From Daphnia carinata (Eukaryota > Arthropoda > Branchiopoda > Diplostraca > Daphniidae), in NCBI RefSeq assembly GCF_022539665.2, contig NC_081335.1:4898001-4962000 (forward strand): a DNA stretch of 64,000 nucleotides. The letters are read 5' to 3'. Positions 1 to 13,000 of the stretch are shown in pieces. Positions within the stretch are counted from its first letter, which is position 1, and each line of letters begins with the position of its first letter. The notes beneath the pieces were generated by a model. It worked only from the letters and a program-made list of their open reading frames with translations. It was not told the DNA's origin and did not search any database. The position numbers and the translations under genes are program-made.

Positions 1-10
1 ATTGTCGTTT

Positions 11-58
11 ACAACGAGCCCGTTAGCTCTCGCGCCGCGCGGAGGGCTAACTCGTTGT
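11..58. repeat. imperfect inverted repeat / hairpin
   Basis: Outer arms acaacgag (11-18) and ctcgttgt (51-58) are perfect complements. Inside them a second pair, gttagctctcgcg and its near complement cgcggagggctaac, can also pair with a couple of mismatches. The GC-rich core stands out from the AT-rich surroundings. It may be a folded UTR element or the end of a foldback element; nothing seen decides between these. Confidence 0.6.
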
Positions 59-276
59 CGTCACATTTGCATCATTTACCAGCAGCTATCGAACGTGTGC
101 CGCAATGTCTGCAACTGACAAGATGCCAGCTCACAAATTCGCCTTGTCAGCCGCACACATTTTTTTTTTTTTTTTTTTCAAACACGAAATGACTTCACAA
201 TCACAATGCACCTCCCTAAACTGCATACACGCATGCAAACAATCTCGCGCAACGTCCCATAAGAAGAGTCGATGGT

Positions 277-301
277 ACACACACACACACACACACACAC
301 A
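277..301. repeat. (AC)n microsatellite
   Basis: About twelve uninterrupted AC units. It is a simple sequence repeat with no other feature attached. Confidence 0.95.
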
Positions 302-1245
302 TAAACTACCGAATGCAATACAATGGCGTACTTACTGCATGGTGACAATGTTTGCAGCTGTCGTTTTGCTGAATGATAATCAAAATCTATTCGTGCAAAA
401 AAAAAAAAAAAGCGTTTGGAAAGAGACACGACAAGATACAATAAGAGGGGAGTGTCTAAAAAGCCGCTACACTGTAACAAGAACATGCTGCTCTTTGCAT
501 AAGATAAAACGAAGAAAAATAATAATAAAAAAAAAAAATAATAATAATAGTTTTGAGTTCGGCATATGGAAGCGTTGCATATTCGCCTTCTCTCTCCCCC
601 CTCTCTAACGTTCATTCGAATTCCGGTTTTGCTCCGTAACATTCATTATTTACCTTAAGCATATAACAGCGAGTTTTGACTGTACTTTCACCCCCCCCCC
701 CCTTTCTGTCCGTCTCTGTGTAGCACGTCACACTGCCTCTTGTAAAAAGAGGGACAAAAAAAAATCACCCCCCTAAAGTTTCGGATGTTGTTGTCATTTG
801 TTTGAATCGTTCGGTTATGGAGGGGTGGGTGCCTTTGCGTATGAAAATGTGCTATGACCTCAATTACCTTTTTCAGAGTTTCATGGAAGGCATGCTTACT
901 TCAGATTAAAGATAAAAAGATAAACATGAAGAGATCATTTTCGGAAAAGTATTTTTGCAATCAACAATATCATGTACACTAATTAGTTTACGTTCCAATA
1001 GATACAATTCAAAACCGACTATTCAAAAGTCAAAACAACTTTTTATCTCTTAAATTTTGTCTTATTATTTGGCCAGTGTTTTTTGCTCTAGAGTTTTCTT
1101 GCCTTCTTTTTTTTTAAGCCAGTCTTTTAAGAATTGAATCAGATTGAGTTCCCCTATTTTTCATTTGTTTAAAACTACACAACCAGGACGTCCTTCGGCA
1201 AAAAAAAAAAGAAAAAAAAAAAAACAGAAACAAAAAAAAAAATGA

Positions 1246-4200
1246 TCATGGAGATGGCGCAACGGGCACGATGGCGCCAGCTCTAAACTTGGGTAGGAAA
1301 AGGCCGAACTTGGATTCCATTCCGGAGAAGATGGGCAACGCCAACTGGTAGCCACCGATGTGGTCGGCAGGGATCGGCTTCTGGATGGCACGTGGCTCCA
1401 CCTTGCCGGTTTGCGATCCCGTTGGTCGGCTGTAATAGAAAAAAAAATGAATCCATCCAATGATTTTTAAAAAATTGTTCCAGCAAACACAAGATGAGAT
1501 TTACCTTCCGCCAAAGTCGACGTCAAAGAAACGCTGGAGCAGTTCATAGGTGACCAAGGTAACACCGAATTGGGGCGAACTGCGCAATACACGAGCTGTC
1601 AACAACAACGGTAAAAAAAAAAAAAATCGTATTGAAATAAATAATTCCAGGACAAACAGAAAATGATGAGGGACAAGTAAGAGCAGAAGGGGGGGGGACA
1701 TAATATCGATTTTCAATCTTATTCCACATTGTACATAATTAAACGGTTCCAAATTAAATAAACAACTCAAATTCATCCCTTTTGTACCCACCGTTACCAA
1801 CGGATATTAAGTACCACTATCCCCCCCCCTTCCCCCCCAACAACTTCGCCAGACATACAGGACACGGAAGGCCAAATTTTTTTTTAATAATTCAATATGA
1901 CGTACCCTGTGCTCTGGGCATCAAATATGAATAGCTACGCCACTAGACTCTTTCTACCCACGAAGAGCTTACAGTTTTTCTTTTGCTCTAGTTTTTTTTT
2001 TTTTTTTTTTTTAAATACTCGCATATACGACAGGACATTATAAATATACATATTAGTTTTTCATATGTATGACTCTGTGGAATATTACATGAAAAGAAAA
2101 ATTAAACTCGCCAAAATTCATCGTATCTACTTGCGGGAGCTAGGCAACACGCACGACGAACAGTAAATAAGAATGTGTTTTCAAAGTTTTTTTTTTTTTT
2201 TTTTTTTTTTCATGTTCCAGTTGATCTCCTTACCCCTAGTCAGTATTTCTAGTTCTAATACTGTACAGTTCCTTTCTTTTTTTTTTTTTTTTTGTTTAAA
2301 TTTTTGTGTCGTTCACACTGATCGCATTGACTAACATCAAATCCTTTTTCACGCCTCTTTCTTTTGATTCACGTTCAACATCGTTTTTTTTTTTTTTTTT
2401 TTTTTCGCAAAAGTTACACCGGACACGGGGGAAAAAAAAAAAAATTCGACGCAAACACAAACACAGACCTCTTTCTCTTTTTGTGTCTGGATAAAAAAAT
2501 GGGGACAGGGAGAGCCTCTCTGGCACTCTTGTTCAACGACTTTGGACAAACTCACTTTAAAAGCAAACAACTCCAGAGTTCCTGGACACACGATCACTGG
2601 ACATATCCAGACGGCAAAGTCCCATCAATCAACTAAATAAATACGTTGAGAAAAAAAAAAAAAAAAAAAAAAGGGAAAAAGACCCTGAGAGCGTCGTACA
2701 AGTATTTTTCACTGTTGAAATTTTAAAGCAATATTTGATTTAAAAAAAAAAAAAAAAAAATACACCGCCAGGGCGATGGCGGTGTGTAGGTATAAAAGGG
2801 GAATTCTTCTTTTTTCAAGACAAAAAATAAAATAAAAAATCATCCCCGCTGCTGGTAATACGATCAAAGTAACGAACTCGCCTAGAGATATTCATAATCA
2901 ATTCGCTCCCTTCCCTCCAAACTCCCCTTTATCTCTTCGGAATTCTACCAGCTGTCCTCATGTGCATGTTGTTGTACATTCATACTCGCTCGACTTCTTT
3001 TCTTTTTTGCTTGCATTTCATTTTTCACTTCATCTTTTTTTTTTTTTTTTTTTTTTATAATAACGCGACCCCTAAAATAAAATATATAGCTAGTTACGCG
3101 GAGAGGAAAGAAAAGCATAAAAAGAGAAAGCTCAAAGCATAATCATCTGTCACAAGGACATGTGTCCAACGGGGTATTTTGTTTTCGCCCGCTTAGTTCT
3201 ACTTAAACACAAAAAAAAAAAAAAAAAAAAAAAAAAACCATTAGACTACAGAATGCTTCAGGGTGTTCGTTAACAGCATAACTCCGGGCAATGATCCGAA
3301 ATATTCAATTGTCCTCAACGGTAATAATCATTTGAAAAAAAAAAACAAACAAAAACAAACAAAACAATAAAAAAATATGTACAGTACCTCCAGCTCCTTT
3401 CCAGAATGCGCGTCCTCCTTCTTCGGCCCAAATTTTGCGAGCTGCGTCCGTCACACCGGTGTAGGTAGTTTGCCCTTTACGTGCCACTACCTGGGAAAAA
3501 AAAAAAGAAGACGATATTTCATTAGGAAATTGAGGTATCGTGTGCAGGGAATTATGGAACATCAGGCAAACACGATTTAAACTTCACGGCGGACGCGTTA
3601 AAAAACAAAAGACATTTTTAAATCGACAAAGGAGATTGGGTTCAGCTCAGTTTGAGCGTCCACGATGTGAAACGAGAGTTTGTCAAACGGGTTGAACCTG
3701 AACGGGACGGACTTGATTCGATTCATTCCAGCGTTCCATGTCTCGGGGTCTTCCTGTCCATTCAAGCAAATTGACGCGACCAAGTGAAAACGCGGCGAGG
3801 GAAAAGACACGAAAGAGACGTCGTACACTTTGAATGAGAAGACAATTTTTCGGCTTGAGGAAAGTTGCATGAAATTTCATTTGCATACGAAAGCCGAATT
3901 AGCCGAGCATCGTTCAGTCAGAGAGAGAGAGAGAGAGAGAAAAAGAAGTGAGACACATTCCCATGATGCAGCTGGCAAAAGGCTTTGGAACGCAAAGTCA
4001 CCTAATTACCGTGCATTCATCACTGAATAGAACGCCAGCAACTTGAAAATATATTTCCTGCGGATCTATTAGCAACCACGCAGAAAATTGCAATTTTTTT
4101 TTCGTGTCTTAATTTCACGTTTCTTTCTTTTTTTTTTCTTTTTTCAAAATCCTATTCCCTCCTTTTCATTATCCTTTCGTGTGTTTTTTTCCCCCCTTCA

Positions 4201-7200
4201 TCGGGTGAATGTACACTTCGATGACGAGAACAAGTTCCCATCTAACTAAATAAATTTTTACTTCAGATCAAAAATTGAAAAAGAAGAGAGAGATTGGTAG
4301 GGTGGAAGAGATAAGCAGAAGAGCTAGGGGGGGGGGGGGAGAGAAGGCGAGAGTGGGCCCCTCACAAACCGAAACTCGCGCCCGCCTCCGAGGATGTCGA
4401 AAGATTGAACTAATGAATTCATTATTCAGCAGAGTGAAAGAGGAACAAGAGCGAGCGGGCGGCGGCGGCGGCGTGCGCTCTAGGGCTCCACAACATCCTC
4501 TAGTATTAAAAATATCCCCTACTTTCCAATTAACCAACTCCCATCCTCCCCAAAACCCCCCTTTTCCTCATTCTTCGACAAAGGCGCTACTAGAAAAGAA
4601 AGAAAAAGATAGTGAAAGAAAGAGTGAAAAATGTGGACGCGAAACAGACCCCCACCCCAATGTTTCCTCTTTTTTTTTTTTTTTGCTTAACTCCTGTGTT
4701 ACATCCTTTTTTTTTATGTTAGGATATGAAAGGGAAAAAAAAGAAAAAAGAAAAGGATTTCTGGGGGTTGGGATGTATGGCTGAGCTGAGATTAAAGGGA
4801 AACTCTTCTTGCATCTGACTCTGTTACCATTTAAAACTCTCACCTGGAGTCGGGTTTTAATGACGTCAGCGGGCGTAACGAGTGAAGCGGCAGGAATTCC
4901 GGCGATGGCGCCGGAGACGAGCAGCGAGAGCGGCGAATTGTAGCCATTCTCATCAGCCATAGCAGCTTTGGTGTGGGCGTAAGCCGGGAAGTAAATTGCG
5001 CTGAACGGGATATCTCGCAAAGCACACGCTCTTGCACCCTGAAAAAAAAAAAAAAATAAATAAATAAATAAAAAAAATAAAGGTAAAGTAATTGGATACA
5101 ATCAACCATCAAATATTAAAACAAACAATCACAACGTAAAAGACAAACGTATTTGATTTTCGGTTGGGGCTTTTTGTACAGTTTAAATGTTCTGCATTGC
5201 TTAGAAACGCTCATTTAGGGTACTCGAAATGGCGCTACGGGTTTGTGGCAATCAACGAGGACATGCTCGACGCATTTTGGCATTTTCAAAACCACCGCCG
5301 ATGAAACCATTTTCATTGTTTCCTACTCACGTGAAATAAACTGCACGTCGTTGCGCTCTGCCGCATGAATAAAAAGGAAAAACGACGGGAGCAAAAAACG
5401 AAAAAAAAAAAAATGTAAAGAACAAAAGAAAGTGCTGCATCGTCTCTTGTGTCAGAGCCCCCCCCCCTCTCTCTCCTCTTCTCCATTCTAACTCTTATTA
5501 TACTATGAAGGAACATTGTGTTCCTTTAATGGTGGTGCTTCTAGAGTTTCCAGCGAGTGACAGGTTCCGTCCATCTACCGTACCATTGAGAATGCCGTGT
5601 CGGTTCGTGAGTTACGGAACTTGCCACACAAAGACGATGGGGCTGGCGGGGAAACGGGGGGGGGGGGGGGGGGGGACTTATCGATCCCAACGAAAATTTC
5701 AATCTGATCCCATCAACGGGTCGAAGCTTACAAAGGTGCACAAATAGACGGCGAGAGAAAAGAAAAACACGACGTCGAGGACGTACCGTGCGAAGGGAAT
5801 CGATTCAGCTGCGGCGCCGGCAACGGTGAATTCGATTTGTTCCTCCTCCCACACACACACACACAGTGGCACGCGAACTAGCGTGAAAAAAACCTTCCTC
5901 CCCTCTTCACTCCCCTCAATCTCAAAATTCTCCCGTTTCCTTCTCCCTCTCCCGCTGATTTTCAATCACGGAGATTGCATCGTTTTTCCCCTTTTTTTTT
6001 TTTTGTGTAGTTCGGTTCCATTCCGGGTTTTCATTTTTCTATAGAGCCACACACACATCCCCCCCCCCACTCTGTTCTTTTTTTTTTTCCCCTTCTCGCA
6101 TCTCGGTTGTGCATGATGTAAATGCCTATCCATTTTTCAAAAGATACGACCATCTCTACCCATTTCTAGTTTAGGTTATCGGATGGAGTGTCGCTACTGT
6201 AACGAGCAAAAGCAAACGGAGAGTGAAAGAGAATCGTACCCGATACATTCACTATTAACTGCCTCTAGTCCCTGACGGATTACGATTCGAGTGGGAATCC
6301 TAAAGGAAGAGCAACGCAAAACAATCACTACTCACTTTGTACAAACCGAGAAATCCGAGTTCTCTAACGACGGACACGGCGCCCACTTTGGAGGCCGAGG
6401 CGATTTCGCCCGCAACTTGCAGACGAATTTTGACTATTTCCAATGGATTGGTGAACACCACCTGCATTAGAAAATTTTTTTTAAATATAAATAGAAAATG
6501 TACAATTAATGAGAAGCAAATTGTTGTGTTAAAGTTGAATGTATACGAACCTGAGAGCCACCAGCACACGCTCCGGCAATCATCTCGCCGTAAAGGGGGA
6601 TTTTACCCTTCGTCGTAAATTTATCACGGACCAAATCGTTTGTCTAGGACGCGCAGGTACAAAATAAAATCGAATCAAGTTTTGTACGATTGAAATAGAA
6701 ATTCCAGGAAAACAAAACAAGAAAAGTGAAAAATTACAGTGAGTTTGATGGCTTTCTCTGGGGCGACACCCATCAGCTGCGGTATCAGACCACGATAAAG
6801 GCCAAAGAACCCTTCATGGCGGATGACCTTTTTGCAACAATCTATCGAGTTGCGGTACATTAATTCACCGACAAACGAGCCACTTCGTTGGTTTTGCATT
6901 CGAGTTTTGACCAGATCAATTGGGTAGACGGCCGTAGCTCCCACGGCTGAAAGAAAAACAAAATTGATGCCATCAAGCTGAAATTTAATGATAAAAATTA
7001 AACAAGTTATCACAATGCACCCACCTCCAGCAACGGCACCCAAAGTGAAACGATATGCACTCTCAAGCATTTGGCTCACGACACTCCGATCAACAGGTGC
7101 CTGTTCCACGTCATTGGGTAAATAAGTTAATATTATAATTTTTATTTAATTGGGCACACGTGGAAAATGGATGCAATGCAGGTATTTACCGCGGATTTGG

Positions 7201-9182
7201 CTGCTGCCAAGCGCTGGTTTATCTTTTTCATATACTGATCAGGAGCGATGGCCTGAAGATCGGCGTAAGTGATGCGACTAAAGCGTTATTTAATATTAAG
7301 TTGCAAATGCTGATACTTATAAGCATGTGGTTATGGGGATTACCCATTTTGTTTATGAAGATCAACAAGAAGGAACAAAATCTCTAGTTCCAGAGGAGTT
7401 ACTTGCGACATTGTTTGTGAAACCTGAAGCATCTCCTCTAAAGCAGAACGATGAATTCAGTTTTTTGCGAATCTCAGTGTAGTCCGATAACATACCTCTA
7501 GTAACTTCCAGATCAAATTTATTAGATGTGGCTTGTAGATATAGCTTTTTGATTAGTTCCATATTGTTGAGCAGAGACGTAAAGGCCACGAAATACGCGT
7601 ATGACACTTTACTTCCCGGGCTTGATCCTCCACGGGTAAGCTATTAAAACAAATTCAATGTAATATTTAATGTCATTCAATAGAATCGTGTTAAACTTTT
7701 ACAGCAATCAAGTTGGCTTCAACATCGGGCGTTAGAAGATGACTTTTCACGCTTAAAATAATGTCGTTGAAATCCAATGCCGATATAAAACCCGTTCCTT
7801 CTGGGTCGTATCTTTTAAATGCTACTTTCGCATACTCCTCGTGGAAATCCTAAGCCAGTAAGTAAGAAACATGTGATCAGAGTTGCTTATAAAGGCACAA
7901 TTCAGTCTAAAAAGACTTACATGCAAGAACTGGCTAAACTCCGAATAAGAAATTTGCCGGCTTTTGTCTCTCCCGAAATAGAGGCGAACGAATTCGCCAT
8001 TCATATCAAACGGAATACGTTGATGCAAAGTGGTTTGCTTCATCACCTTTTCAAAGTTCTCTAAAGAAATTTTGGAAATAGTGTAAATCTGTTATGTATG
8101 AATTGAAATTAGGGAGCTACCAAAAGACACCAATCCTGAACCATTGGTGTCAAAGAGTTGAAATGCAGTGAGGTAAAGTGCATCAGGGAGACATAGCAGT
8201 CCCTCAAATGCTTGGAACTCAGGAAATGATATAAGCCTGTAAAACCCCAATTCAAGGAACATATTGGTGTTATAAATTATATTAGTTATATATATAAATT
8301 ATATAAGTGTTATAAACAATAAATTAAATTTGGTAGGACATTTTTTTTTTTACCCATCTTTACTAGAATCGACAATTCCACCAAGAAGAGCAACAGATGC
8401 TGGCTCATGGTTTGCATCAGGGAAAAGGCCAAGGAATCCCCGGATGAAGTCAGCTGAGGTCATCAGCTTTTCAGATTCTTTCGAAACAGAGGCATACTAG
8501 ATGAAGAGAAGATACTGTGTAGTTTGAAATCTTTTCACGTGATATAAAAGGATACCTTTTCAAAGATGGCTTTCAATTCTTCTGTAGGTGCCCTTTTTAC
8601 AGTTGATACACCCTAAGTTAACAATTAAGTATTAATATAAAATTGTGCTATACATAACACGAAAGGGACTAAATCTCAAAGCGTAAATTACAGATGAACT
8701 TACTTGTAGGCAACTGGCAGGAATGGAAAATAAAGACAACAATTTGTCACCAAAAGTGTGGCTTTCCATCTTAAAAAGGTAGAGGTGTGCATAAATCAGG
8801 AGCAAAACACATCAAACGGGGTAGCAATGACATGGAAAATTAAAGAAAAAAGTGGAGTCACTCATCAAACCAAATTTGAGATAAATTTAGTGTCAGTTTA
8901 AAATGTTTTAGCAAGCTTCGTACGATACAAAAACACCTTTGCAAAAATTAATAAAGAACATGAACCGATAATTTCGGAACAAAAAAATGAGCCGAACGAA
9001 CAGAATCAAGGTAAGGGGACGTGCCGTCTACTTCGATACCACAGGATTTGGAAAAGTTCAAGCAGTGATTTTGTTCCAAAGGATTACTTTTTAGGGCGTG
9101 CTTTAATTCCAGATAAGTTGAGGCGATAACCGCGAAAATTCAAGATTACCTGGAAGGTGGACACATTTTCGGAGGCAGCCAT
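1246..9182 (-). CDS. aralar1: calcium-binding mitochondrial aspartate/glutamate carrier, Aralar/citrin type (SLC25A12/13 family)
   Basis: Inner-membrane carrier that exchanges matrix aspartate for cytosolic glutamate plus a proton in the malate-aspartate shuttle; calcium acts through N-terminal EF hands facing the intermembrane space. Exons: 9182-9150, 8769-8704, 8612-8556, 8496-8354, 8236-8121, 8060-7921, 7849-7703, 7640-7496, 7437-7344, 7277-7190, 7100-7025, 6946-6738, 6643-6551, 6461-6336, 5038-4844, 3490-3388, 1595-1505, 1429-1246 (701 aa, similar to the human ~675-678). EF-hand-like loops include DSSKDGLISF and [10 protein letters not shown]. The carrier domain starts near residue 350 and has the three expected signatures [20 protein letters not shown] and [10 protein letters not shown]. 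The C-terminal tail with [10 protein letters not shown] is also family-typical. The last introns are large and homopolymer-rich, while the upstream ones are short. Start uncertainty: exon 1 supplies only 11 residues and exon 2 begins with its own in-frame ATG. Family assignment is very secure. Confidence 0.97.
2762..2785. repeat. short perfect hairpin in a carrier intron
   Basis: Arms acaccgcc (2762-2769) and ggcggtgt (2778-2785) pair perfectly around an 8-base loop, immediately after a long A-run. This is GC-rich in an AT-rich intron. Function unknown. Confidence 0.7.
3598..3753 (-). other. candidate alternative terminal exon in the carrier gene
   Basis: On the minus strand an acceptor-like ...GGACAG at 3756-3754 is followed by 51 open codons and a TAA at 3600-3598. 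The reading phase matches exon 15 of the carrier, which ends in phase 0, so exon 15 could splice into it and replace the last part of the carrier domain. Composition is less biased than the surrounding intron. The peptide (for example [13 protein letters not shown]) is not from the known carrier family, which argues against a functional carrier isoform; it may be chance or a nested fragment. Confidence 0.2.
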
Positions 9183-9599
9183 TGTTATGCGCAGGCTACC
9201 AGACATCTGCTGGTCACGCAAGGAACACGGGACCGCGACCTTGATGGCGCACTCGCCAGCGCCAAATATTCTCTACATCATATAACATTATCATGACTCA
9301 TATCCTCTACGGATAGGAACAATTAGTTGTCAGGATGGCCGACGTAACAGAATGAAAAGATGTTCAACTTCAGCCATTGAAAGCCGTTTAATGACATTTG
9401 GCTATAATTAAATACAACATTAATTTTTAAAACGCCTTGACTACTAGTAGGATGCCAACGTTGCACAGGTTTTCAATTATCAAACGAAATATTCAATTTG
9501 AACATAAAACAGTGGAAAATAATAGTTCCCGCTTTACAGTGATGGCCGGGCAAACATATGTAGATTGAGTTGGTTTGCTTCATAAAAGTTCTTCCACAT

Positions 9600-10046
9600 T
9601 CATGCTGAAGGCTCATCTCTTTTGCTGGCTGAGGTTTGGAATTTTGGTAGGAGATACTTGTCAATCATTGAATAGCCAACCCCAAGTCCTAGGGTTACAA
9701 CCACTGCTGCTTGTGCTACCACACGGAACTTCATGACATAAACCGAAGTGGACATTTCACCTCTGTTCTTGTATTGATACAGCCCATATAGAACGGCTCC
9801 AAGACATCCTGTTAAACCTGCATATAGAAAATGGATGAGTTAACCTCAACTTTTTATGTGATTCTCAATGAAATATTCTGATTGAAATGTAAACATTAAA
9901 ACAAAGTCTTACGAGTAAAGCAAACTGACTGTATTGGAAAACTGACCTATTGGTACATAGGGTGCCTCACGGGTTTTCCTTGCCAATCTCTCTGCTTGAC
10001 TTTCTTCAGAAATGTCAACTACTGGGATAGAACGTTGTACAACCAT
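9600..10046 (-). CDS. HIGD1: HIG1 domain family protein (HIGD1 type)
   Basis: Small inner-mitochondrial-membrane protein of the hypoxia-induced gene 1 family, which in other animals associates with respiratory complexes. Two exons, 10046-9947 and 9817-9600, encode 105 aa; the split Gly codon joins exactly and the intron has GT and AG ends. The family hallmark EAPYVPIG is followed by a glycine-rich first membrane segment (LTGCLGAVLYGLYQY), a polar linker with KNRGEMS, and a second hydrophobic segment (VVAQAAVVVTLGLGVGYS). The length is typical for HIGD1 proteins. It lies 418 bases upstream of the carrier start on the same strand. Which vertebrate paralogue (HIGD1A, B or C) is closest cannot be settled here. 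Confidence 0.93.
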
Positions 10047-13000
10047 GATGGGCAGATCTGTCCGCGATGAGTACTCTCACGCCTAATCACCGAGACAATG
10101 ACTGCTTTAGTAACTTCCTCAAAGACCAACTCGTTGGCTTACGTGACTATGGGAGCATAGCCAAGAAGCATGATTGTGAAATCGCCAAGGTCAAGGTTTC
10201 TTTGAAAATTTTCCCATTCTTGTTATGCCAAATAATAGGCACGCTACTGCTTTACATTTTCACTATAACAGGCTAAATATTTCTCAATAAAAAAATCCAC
10301 CTTTACTTACGAAATTTCAAAAGGAGAAAAATTCGTCTTCACCTCCTCGCGCAGATTACGCAACTAACATCGCACCGCTGCCAGATTCCGTAATTCAAAA
10401 GCTGCGCGAAACATTTTGCCAGTCATCATGATCATGCAGATGCAGTCAGTCTAGGTCACAGAGAAGAGCGAATACCTTCCGTTCTCTATAACTATAGTTT
10501 TCCTGTAGGCCTCTACTCTTTAGCTTTGAACAGGTACAGATAGTTAGGTAGATCATGCTGAGGTTTTACGGGTCGTCAAACACGTGAGTTTTTAGTCGTT
10601 TGGGACGGAAACGTATTTTTAGGGAATCTCTTCAAGCTTGGTTCCATACCCTAATTTACGCTGCTTTCTACTCGATTCACTTTGATTGTTTCCACTCACG
10701 TTTTTCATAACTAAAATTGTTTTTTATTGCAGATCGCATATTTAGTAGATTTAAGATTTCTTTCCCTTTTTTTTATTCGCCATTTTAGCTTCCGTGTTTT
10801 TAAAATGCTAATGGCAGAACTGATTTACCCAGAAAACCGGAAATAGTTGTAAAATAGTTAGAAACTGGAAATAGTTGTAAAACTGTTAAAGATGCAAACT
10901 GTTGTTCAGTTCTCCTCTGGAAAACTGGTGTGGCTACTGGCTAATGAGCACTGCCTCTAATCCTGATTAAGTTTCATTATGACTATTTCTCAAACAAGCA
11001 CTGTCAATCGCGATTGTCCTGAAAAGGAAAAAGTGGATTACAATCAAACCAAAAAATTATTTTACACTTGGAAAAGCTAATGCGTTAAAGCCGGAAACTA
11101 ATCAGTCTTGAATTCTTTGGCTACCTAGCAGAGCTAGCAAAAGCTGGAAGTGAGGCCTGTGATTTTTCAGGTGCTCAAGTAGTTCTTAACTCTAAAATTC
11201 TGGGTCAACCGGTGAACAAATTTCCCCATCTTGCTGCTGCAGAAGTCAACTAATGAGTAGCCAATTAGCGTGTCTCCGACTAGCGGTCATGGCCTGTCGA
11301 ATTAGCGTGAAAGGTTTTTTCTTTCTGACATACATCACATGATTATAATCAGTACGAAAACAAAGGGATTCCATAACAATAAGTATCCCTAAAGTCAGTT
11401 ATTCTGATTTATTCACTTGCATGCTTAAAAACTGAAGATGACATTACTCTTGAAAGCATATACCCATCCCTGGTGGACATGCGTACGTTCAAGGGGAATT
11501 GCTGCCTCTGATAACTGTGTTAATCTCATTTCTTATAGTTGCTGCCCACTGTACTATGGACCTTAACGTCCAAATAAATGACCGAAGAAAAAGGAGGTTT
11601 CAGGTTTATTCCATTGTCACGAAGACTTTGTCGTAATGGCACAGATGAACGCTCACTATCATTGATTAAACCGTTAATTGCTGTACAAAGAGCCAGGCAA
11701 TCAGCCACTGGCACCAATACAATGAGTACATTGATCCACACACGATCACTACACGATTAGCAAATCGCACAAGCAATCCTTTCAAACCATGGAATGAAGA
11801 AGACTGAAGCTTTGGCTGATTTTAGCTATAGGAAGACTAGCACATGGGATGCGGTTCTTTCCTAGTAAGATTAAATTCCAGGTAAGGTAATTGAGGGATT
11901 TCGCGGAACTGTCCAGGGCCTTCTCCGCAATCGTCTCTAAGGATTTTATAGGGAACTCAGCGCGTGTATTATTAAGTACAGCCCGACAGTATACCAAAAA
12001 CAATCTCAGTACAAACGTTCGTCGACAACATCAAAGGCAAACGGCTGTCTAACTCACTTAGTGGGAACGCTGCTAGATGGCTACCGCAGAGTTCACGGGA
12101 AATCACGCTGATTTTTTACTGTTGGAAATCTCAGCCATCAAAACGCCATAACGGAGGCTCAGTTGAAGTTAACTATCACAATTTCATCGTCATTTTTCCG
12201 CATAAATTCTTATGAACGATGATTTTCAAATATGCAGATACACCTGATGCCTGCCTCGGTTTCGTGAGGAATCGGGATAGCTAAAGTATTTCGCTTTTCC
12301 CTACACATTTCAAACAAAAAAGGCCCGTTAAATAGCTAATTTTTTTAAAATTGAAAAGTAGCATCTGGCGACCAAGATTTTTTCAAACTTTTTAATAGAA
12401 AAACTCCTTTATAGTTATTGCATAAGGAAACAATTTGAAAGGGAAAAAAATGTTCTTCCTGTTAATCGACTGCGACCGCGCCTTAGTATTTTTTCCACAC
12501 TTTGAAATCGTACAACGCAGGACAAAACGACGTGAAAACTGGCGATCCAAAGTTAAATATACTAACATGCAAATATGCCCCGGATGCCTTGAATAAACGA
12601 CGACGCAAGCAACAAGCAAGATCTTTTGAATCACGATTGCCTGTTGTTAGTGATGGCACGGATTATCGTACCAGATGTTGAACACCTCTAGATAACTTAC
12701 CTGTTTATCCTATATCTAATTATTAATCAGTGCATCTTTTTGCCATACCCTATGCAGTTTTTCACGAACTGAAACGATGAATCGAGAAGAGTCTATGTGC
12801 CATGGCTCACCTCGTAGCCACCCCTAGAATCATCCGCGTGCAGTCCATAAAAATATATCACTGCGACAATAAAATGGGCTGTGAGCTCTGCAATAATGAT
12901 CATATATATACGTATAGCTCAACGTGAATAGATCACGGTCATTATTCAGTGTCGACGCAATAACACAATGGCTATTTCGCACTAACTATCCTCCCCCTCC

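Larger units (their letters stand above)
1..1245. other. low-complexity flank downstream of the carrier gene
   Basis: No coding sequence is supported here. The stretch contains an imperfect inverted repeat near its left end, an (AC)n microsatellite, a C-run near 690 and many A or T homopolymers of 9-16 bases. The part next to 1246 should include the 3' untranslated region of the minus-strand carrier gene, but I could not place a poly(A) site with confidence. Confidence 0.6.
1596..6335. repeat. homopolymer-rich introns of the carrier gene
   Basis: The last introns of the carrier gene (1596-3387, 3491-4843 and 5039-6335) are packed with A, T, C and G runs of 10-30 bases. Examples are the T-runs near 1991-2011 and 2188-2210, the A-run near 3211-3237 and a 20-base G-run at 5656-5675. 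A (GA)n tract lies at about 3920-3941. Exons 15 and 16 are small islands of normal composition within this block. No transposon coding sequence was recognised. Confidence 0.8.

Noticed and set aside
4568-5101. 177-codon minus-strand frame that includes carrier exon 15
   Set aside because: Only 5038-4844 is exon; the rest is read-through into flanking low-complexity intron on both sides.
5776-5835. Exon-like end with a good GTACGT donor in a carrier intron
   Set aside because: The frame upstream is low-complexity and no acceptor gives a phase-compatible cassette with carrier similarity.
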